Source of the DNA: CAYWNK01 sp964459495
Lineage (GTDB): Bacteria > Planctomycetota > UBA1135 > GCA-002686595
Length of the DNA stretch: 64,000 nt
NCBI GenBank assembly: GCA_964459495.1
Contig: CAYWNK010000003.1
Location: 30,410 to 94,409 of the forward strand
Direction of reading: 5' to 3'
The notes under the pieces are model-generated. The model was not told where the DNA came from. It did not search any database and was given only the letters and a program-made list of their open reading frames with translations. Position numbers and translations under genes: made by a program. This document shows, piece after piece, positions 59,390-64,000 of the stretch (its first letter is position 1; the number at the start of each line of letters is the position of its first letter).

Positions 59390-62374
59390 GTGCAACCGCG
59401 ACCCCTTCTCCTTGTCTGGCTGGCCGGCCTTTTTCTGCTCGCCGGAAGTGCCTCAGCCCAATCCGGTTCCATCCGCGGCATCCTGCGCGACCCCACCTTC
59501 GAGATCCCGCTCGCCCGCGTGCGGGTACGAAACGTGGAAACCCAGACCACCGTGGAGTCCGACAGCCGGGGCAACTACATCTTCCCGCAGCTCGCGCCGG
59601 GCACCTACACCCTGATTTTTGACAAGTCCGGCTACAGCCAGGTCGTGCGAACCGATGTCATCGTGGCCGCCGGGCAGTTGACGGACCTCGACGTGGATTT
59701 GTCCGCCGAATTCGTCGAGCTCGAAGACTTCGTCGTCGAGGACGTCCTGGGCATCGGAACCGGAACGGAGGCCGAGCTGCTCCAGCTGCGCATCGAGAGC
59801 CCGTCCCTGGTCAGCGCCATCTCGGCCGAGCTCATCAACCGGGCCGGCGCCAGCGATGCTGCCGCCGCCCTGAAGCTGGTCTCGGGAGCCACGATTCAGG
59901 ATGGGAAGTTCCCGGTCATCCGCGGCCTACCCGATCGCTACGTCAGCTCCCAGGTCAACGGCGTCCGACTCCCCTCAGCCGATGCCGAGACCCGCGCGGT
60001 GGAACTCGACCAGTTCCCCTCGACGGTGATCCAGTCCATCCAGGTCTCCAAGACCTTCACACCCGATCAACAGGGCGATGCATCCGGCGGCGCGGTCAAC
60101 CTGGACCTCCGGGGCATCCCCGAGGAGAGCTTCGTACGCCTAAGCACAGGCCTCGGCTACAACACACTGGCGGGCGGCGAGAGCGACTTTCTGAGCTACG
60201 ATGGCGGGGGAGTCCGCGACCTGGGCAAAGACGACGGGCGGCGCGACCAGCAGCTCGAGAACCTGGGCGGGAATTGGGACGGTGCCGTCGGCGTCCTGCG
60301 CGAGGACGCCCCCGTCGACAGCAAGTACTCCCTCTCCGCCGGCACCAGCGCCGAGCTGGGCGATGACTGGCGAGTCGGCGGTTCCGGAAGCTTGTTCTAC
60401 GAGCGTGATAGCAGTCACTTCGAGGGCGGGGTGGACGACACACTGGAAGTCGACACACCCGGCGCCGGCCTGAACCCGGCCATCACCCAAGGCTCGATCG
60501 GGATCGGCGAGTTCAACACCAACCTGTTCGATATCGATCGTTCGAGCCAGAGCGTCCAATGGGGCAGCCTCCTGAGCCTCGGTGCCGAGAATGACGATCA
60601 CTCGTTTGGCCTTAGCTACCTCTACACACGGTCGGCCGAGGACACCGCGACCCTTGCTGAGGACACCCGCGGCAAGGAGTTCTTCTTCCCGGGGTTCGAT
60701 CCCAGCGATTCCATGGGAGCAGGGAACCAGGAGCCGCTTGCGGCGCCCTATCTGCGTACGGAGACCCTCGAGTATGTCGAACGTACAACGCGGACGCTGC
60801 AGCTCCGTGGCGAGCACAATCTGCCTATCGACGATTGGGAGCTGGGCTCGTTTGTATTCAAGGCTCCCGTCTTCGCCTGGGCTTGGGCCAACAGCGCAGC
60901 CGACTCCAACGCCCCGGACAAGCGCCAGTTCGGTTCGCTCTGGACCGGACCTCGCTTCGACCCGGGCGCGCCGCCCTTCATTCCGCCGTTCACCGACCCC
61001 GCCAACCACTCGGTTTTCCTGCCAGCGGCCAACATCAACTTCGGCAACCTCCAGCGCACCTGGCAGGTGATCGAAGAGGACTCCGACCAGCTCCAGCTCA
61101 GCATGAAGCTGCCCTTCGAGCAATGGGACGGGGAAGAGGGCTACTGGAAGTTCGGCTACTTCGCCGATGAGGTCGATCGTCGCTTTGACCAGGACACCTT
61201 CACCAACGCCGGAGATCAATCGAACTTCGAGGGCCGCTTTGACCTGTTTTGGAGCCGCTTCTTCCCGGACGAAGACCACCCCATCCTCGCCTCCGAGCAG
61301 GACGTCGACTACGAGGGTTTCCAGGACATCACCGCCACCTACGGCATGTTCGATCTGCCGCTGTCCCCCGACTTCAAGCTGATCGGCGGAGCACGATTCG
61401 AGAACATGCAGGTCGGGATCGTGAACAGCCCCGAAGATGAGGTCTTCCTGTTCCTGCCCAACGAGCCAGCCGCCGTGGAGTTCACGTCCGAGCTCGCCGA
61501 CGTGGCTATCGATCAGGACGACGTGTTGCCCGCGCTGGCCATGGTGTACGAAGCCACGGACACCGTCACATTGCGGACGTCCTTCAGCCGCACGATCGCC
61601 CGGCAGACCTTCCGCGAGCTGAGCCCGATCATCCAGCAGGAGTTCCTCGGCGGACCTGTCTTCATCGGCAACCCAGACCTGGAGACGAGCAGCCTGGAGA
61701 ACTACGACCTGCGCATGGACTGGGTGCCCTATGAAGGCGGCCTGGTTTCGCTCTCCTACTTCTACAAGGACATTGAGAATCCCATCGAGGTTGTCGAGCG
61801 CAACATCGACTTTGGTTTCTCTACCCCGGTCAACTACCCGAAGGGCAACCTCTCGGGAATTGAGATTGAGGGCCGCACCGATCTGGTGCGCTTCCACGAC
61901 AGCCTCGAAGGTCTCGGTCTCGGCTTGAACGCCACGTTCATCGACTCCGAAGTGACCCTGCCTGACGACGAGATCGCTGCGTTCAGCGCGCCCAACATCG
62001 ACGCGCCGCTCTCCAAGCGCGACGCCACCGGCGCCCCCGAGAAGCTCTTCAACCTCTTCCTAACCTACGATCTGCCCGATTCGGGTACCCAGTTCGGCCT
62101 GTTCTACACCGTGCAGGGCGACACCTTGGTGACGGGCGCAGCAGCCGTCAACGGCGTCTTCACGCCGAGTGTCTACGCACGCAGCTTCGACACTCTGAAC
62201 CTGAGCTTCACCCAGCAACTGTCCGACTTCTGTCAGCTGCGCATTCAAGCTAAGAATCTGACCGATCCGGCCATCCGGCAGGTGTACCGCTCCCAGTACA
62301 TCGACGGCGACCAGCTCAACACCAAGTTTCGCCGCGGCGTCGACTTCTCCGTCGCCCTCGTCTTCGCCTTCTAG
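59390..62374 (+). CDS. TonB-dependent outer-membrane receptor
   Basis: A 994-residue receptor. A signal peptide (about 1-23) leads to a carboxypeptidase-regulatory-like domain (about 25-108, GSIRGILRDPTFEIPLARVR). The plug follows (about 130-245, ASDAAAALKLVSGATIQDGK, GLPDRYVSSQVNGVRLPSAD, IQVSKTFTPDQQGDASGGAV). The rest is a 22-strand-type barrel ending in aromatic F (GVDFSVALVFAF). It takes up a ligand using TonB energy; the substrate is unknown and no transport partner lies beside it. The GTG at 59390 gives the signal peptide. Confidence 0.9.
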   Translation: MQPRPLLLVWLAGLFLLAGSASAQSGSIRGILRDPTFEIPLARVRVRNVETQTTVESDSRGNYIFPQLAPGTYTLIFDKSGYSQVVRTDVIVAAGQLTDLDVDLSAEFVELEDFVVEDVLGIGTGTEAELLQLRIESPSLVSAISAELINRAGASDAAAALKLVSGATIQDGKFPVIRGLPDRYVSSQVNGVRLPSADAETRAVELDQFPSTVIQSIQVSKTFTPDQQGDASGGAVNLDLRGIPEESFVRLSTGLGYNTLAGGESDFLSYDGGGVRDLGKDDGRRDQQLENLGGNWDGAVGVLREDAPVDSKYSLSAGTSAELGDDWRVGGSGSLFYERDSSHFEGGVDDTLEVDTPGAGLNPAITQGSIGIGEFNTNLFDIDRSSQSVQWGSLLSLGAENDDHSFGLSYLYTRSAEDTATLAEDTRGKEFFFPGFDPSDSMGAGNQEPLAAPYLRTETLEYVERTTRTLQLRGEHNLPIDDWELGSFVFKAPVFAWAWANSAADSNAPDKRQFGSLWTGPRFDPGAPPFIPPFTDPANHSVFLPAANINFGNLQRTWQVIEEDSDQLQLSMKLPFEQWDGEEGYWKFGYFADEVDRRFDQDTFTNAGDQSNFEGRFDLFWSRFFPDEDHPILASEQDVDYEGFQDITATYGMFDLPLSPDFKLIGGARFENMQVGIVNSPEDEVFLFLPNEPAAVEFTSELADVAIDQDDVLPALAMVYEATDTVTLRTSFSRTIARQTFRELSPIIQQEFLGGPVFIGNPDLETSSLENYDLRMDWVPYEGGLVSLSYFYKDIENPIEVVERNIDFGFSTPVNYPKGNLSGIEIEGRTDLVRFHDSLEGLGLGLNATFIDSEVTLPDDEIAAFSAPNIDAPLSKRDATGAPEKLFNLFLTYDLPDSGTQFGLFYTVQGDTLVTGAAAVNGVFTPSVYARSFDTLNLSFTQQLSDFCQLRIQAKNLTDPAIRQVYRSQYIDGDQLNTKFRRGVDFSVALVFAF

Positions 62375-62398
62375 CCCGGAGTTGCCGGGGTCTTTCCG

Positions 62399-62802
62399 CA
62401 GGCGGGTTCATGGAACGATTCGCCTGCCGCGCCGGGGTCGACGGCCATCGTGCCGGGCGATGTTCAGGCCAGCGAGCTGTGGGCGCGTGTCACCTCCGCC
62501 GACCCGCGCGTGGTGATGCCGTCCCCCGAGTCCCACAAGCAGCCTGTCGACCCTGAACAGCAGGCCGTGATCCGCGCCTGGAAGGAGGATGGCGCGCCCT
62601 GGGCCGATCACTGGGCCTTCGTTCCTCCGGTCGCCCAATCCCTGACCGGAAGCGAAGCCAACCCTGGCTTCCTCCCCACTACGGCGAGCGCATAGCCAGG
62701 TGTGGGCATCGTCCACGCGCGCTTCACCCACCGCCTGCAGGACCTCGACTTCCCCATGACCGGCGTCGAGCCCGCCCGCGTGGTGCCGGAACGACTGGCG
62801 TA
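62399..62802 (+). pseudogene. Deletion scar: PSCyt1 fragment joined to a DUF1501-like tail
   Basis: The first part (to TAG at 62693) reads STAIVPGDVQASELWARVTS, RVVMPSPESHKQPVDPEQQA, APWADHWAFVPPV. This is the end of a planctomycete cytochrome C (PSCyt1) domain as found in DUF1549/DUF1553 proteins. After it, 62725-62802 reads FTHRLQDLDFPMTGVEPARV and VPERLA then stop, resembling the last residues of DUF1501 proteins. These two families are often neighbouring genes, so a deletion seems to have removed nearly all of both. A weak stem (62375-62389) after the receptor gene may be its terminator. Confidence 0.65.
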
Positions 62803-62880
62803 AGTCCCCTCAGGCGGCCAACCGATGTCCAGGGGCCGGGACGTCCTGCATGCCATCAGCCCTTTGCTACCGTGTGGTCC

Positions 62881-64000
62881 ATGATTCTCGCCATGCTCTG
62901 CGGTGCGGCCCTGACCGCAGTTCCTGCCCAAGAACCCGCGACGAAGACGTTGGCCCCCGACACGGGGTCCACTCGCGACCTTGCCGCCGCCGAGGCGCGC
63001 GGTGTCGACATCCTCCTCGGCCTCCAGGAGGACTACGACCTCTCCGAGCCCAGGGGCAAGCGGCGCGGGGACTCCGACAGCTCCGCCGACCGGCGCAAGC
63101 CCGGACCGGAGTGGCCCTACGAGGGCGTGTACCGGGAGTCGGGCAAAGCCGGCCGCGTGATCCCGCCCGGATACCGCATCGGCGGCACGTCGATCTGCGC
63201 GCTCGCCATGCTCGAGAGCCGGCGCTTCGCCAGTGACGAGGTGGTTCAGGACTCCGTCGCCAAGGCGCTCGATTTCGTGCTCGAGCACCTCAAGGTCAAG
63301 GCGATGGACTCGGGCTTCAGCGGGGGCTACGACGTGCGCGGCTGGGGACACACCTATGCGCTGGACTTTCTGCTGCGGCTGCGCAGCCTGAAGGCGGTCC
63401 CCCAGAAGAAGACCAAGGAGGTCGACCGCACCGTCGCCTGGCTCGTTGGGGTTCTCGAAGAGACCGCGATCACGGGGGAGACCGGCGGCTGGAACTACGC
63501 CCGCGGGGGCGACAGCCCCTCCGCCTCCCCCTTCATGACGGCCCCGACCCTCATGGCCCTGTGGGAAGCCGCTCACCAGGGCGAGAAGGTCGACACCGAG
63601 CTCACAGACAAAGCCCTCGACGCCCTCGAGGCAACGCGCCTTGAGAACGGTTCGATCCCCTACACGGTGGGCGATCAATCCGATCGATTCATGAACCTCA
63701 AGCCCGGTGCCATGGGCCGCATGGCCGTGACCGAGGTCGCGCTGTCCCTCGCCGGCCGCTCGAGCCCCGAGCACCTCGAAGACGCGGTCCAAACCTTCTT
63801 CGAGCACTGGGAGCAGCTCGAGGTGCGCCGGCGCCAGACCGGCACCCACATCAGGCCTTACGGCGTGGCTCCCTACTACGTCTTCTTCGCCTACCGCTAC
63901 GTGGCCCTCGCCATCGCCCAACTCCCCACCGACGCCCGCGCCAAGTACCGCGCCCTCTTCCTCGAGCACCTCTTCCGCGTCCAGGAGGAATCGGGCGGCT
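62881..64000 (+). CDS. Prenyltransferase/squalene-oxidase repeat protein (partial)
   Basis: At least 373 residues, running off the right edge without a stop. A short signal peptide (MILAMLCGAALTAVPAQ) is followed by alpha/alpha-barrel repeats of the squalene-cyclase/prenyltransferase kind. These include AEARGVDILLGLQEDYDLSE, GYRIGGTSICALAMLESRRF, SGGYDVRGWGHTYALDFLLR and TGGWNYARGGDSPSASPFMT. Such secreted repeat proteins are abundant in Planctomycetota; their function is unknown and they are not cyclases themselves. The ATG at 62881 is the first supported start. Confidence 0.8.
   Translation, partial: MILAMLCGAALTAVPAQEPATKTLAPDTGSTRDLAAAEARGVDILLGLQEDYDLSEPRGKRRGDSDSSADRRKPGPEWPYEGVYRESGKAGRVIPPGYRIGGTSICALAMLESRRFASDEVVQDSVAKALDFVLEHLKVKAMDSGFSGGYDVRGWGHTYALDFLLRLRSLKAVPQKKTKEVDRTVAWLVGVLEETAITGETGGWNYARGGDSPSASPFMTAPTLMALWEAAHQGEKVDTELTDKALDALEATRLENGSIPYTVGDQSDRFMNLKPGAMGRMAVTEVALSLAGRSSPEHLEDAVQTFFEHWEQLEVRRRQTGTHIRPYGVAPYYVFFAYRYVALAIAQLPTDARAKYRALFLEHLFRVQEESGG

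Noticed and set aside
60140..61897. A 585-codon minus-strand open frame
   Set aside because: It lies entirely antisense to the TonB-dependent receptor and has no recognisable domain.
62608..63969. A 453-codon minus-strand open frame at the right edge
   Set aside because: It is antisense to the prenyltransferase-repeat protein, whose + strand frame has a signal peptide and family repeats.

Overview
This GC-rich window is dominated by one contiguous flagellar locus (about 1-36.6 kb), followed by accessory genes, housekeeping genes and several decayed genes. I infer a Planctomycetota or wider PVC-type bacterium. The clues are sulfatase-fold lipoproteins, an FG-GAP repeat secreted protein, a squalene-cyclase/prenyltransferase-repeat protein, a remnant of a planctomycete-type cytochrome (PSCyt1) protein next to what looks like a DUF1501 tail, and few clear Shine-Dalgarno sequences. 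The large TonB-dependent receptor is less usual for that group. No rRNA, tRNA, CRISPR array or insertion sequence was seen.

Left arm, minus strand (12-15189). The transcription order is two flagellins, then fliD-fliS-fliT-like, then fliO-fliP-fliQ-fliR-flhB-flhA-flhF-flhG-small membrane protein-fliA and three small unknown genes. Most of these genes overlap by 1-8 nt. A near-perfect sigma-54 promoter (9866-9880) with two tandem TGTCG-N7-CGACA dyads just upstream lies in front of fliO. A sigma-28-like promoter lies in front of fliD. A frameshifted + strand gene remnant sits between fliD and the flagellins.

Right arm, plus strand (15465-36644). It opens with an NtrC-type regulator whose sigma-54-contacting loop is altered. 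A second pair of the same tandem dyads follows, then a long tightly packed operon. The operon starts with a degenerate kinase-like protein and a degenerate receiver fused to an anti-sigma-type GHKL ATPase. Next come three membrane/periplasmic TPR-type proteins, a PAS histidine kinase and a canonical NtrC-family regulator (FlgS/FlgR-like). The structural genes flgB-flgC-fliE-fliF-fliG-fliH-fliI-fliJ, a MotE-like gene, motA, two motB-like genes, fliL, fliM and fliN complete it. The fliF/fliG junction carries an exact 659-bp tandem duplication that leaves both genes intact and creates an extra in-frame chimeric gene (FliG start fused to the FliF C-terminus).

The rest (36.6-64 kb). In order: a decayed animal-type haem peroxidase abutting fliN; two sulfatase-fold proteins and a polytopic membrane protein; an FAD oxidoreductase diverging from ispG across a 347-bp spacer with serial hairpins and a terminator (candidate structured RNA); DUF1569/DinB-like proteins; an SbcCD-like pair (YhaO/YhaN type); an EF-hand lipoprotein; an FG-GAP protein; two tandem amidohydrolases, one of which has lost its metal-binding motifs; an M20 peptidase; a DUF1963-like protein; a TonB-dependent receptor; a PSCyt1/DUF1501 deletion scar; and a prenyltransferase-repeat protein cut by the window edge.

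The flagellar part encodes the export gate, C-ring, stator, proximal rod, filament, chaperones and a two-tier sigma-54/sigma-28 control system. Hook, distal rod, P/L-ring and chemotaxis genes are not in the window.
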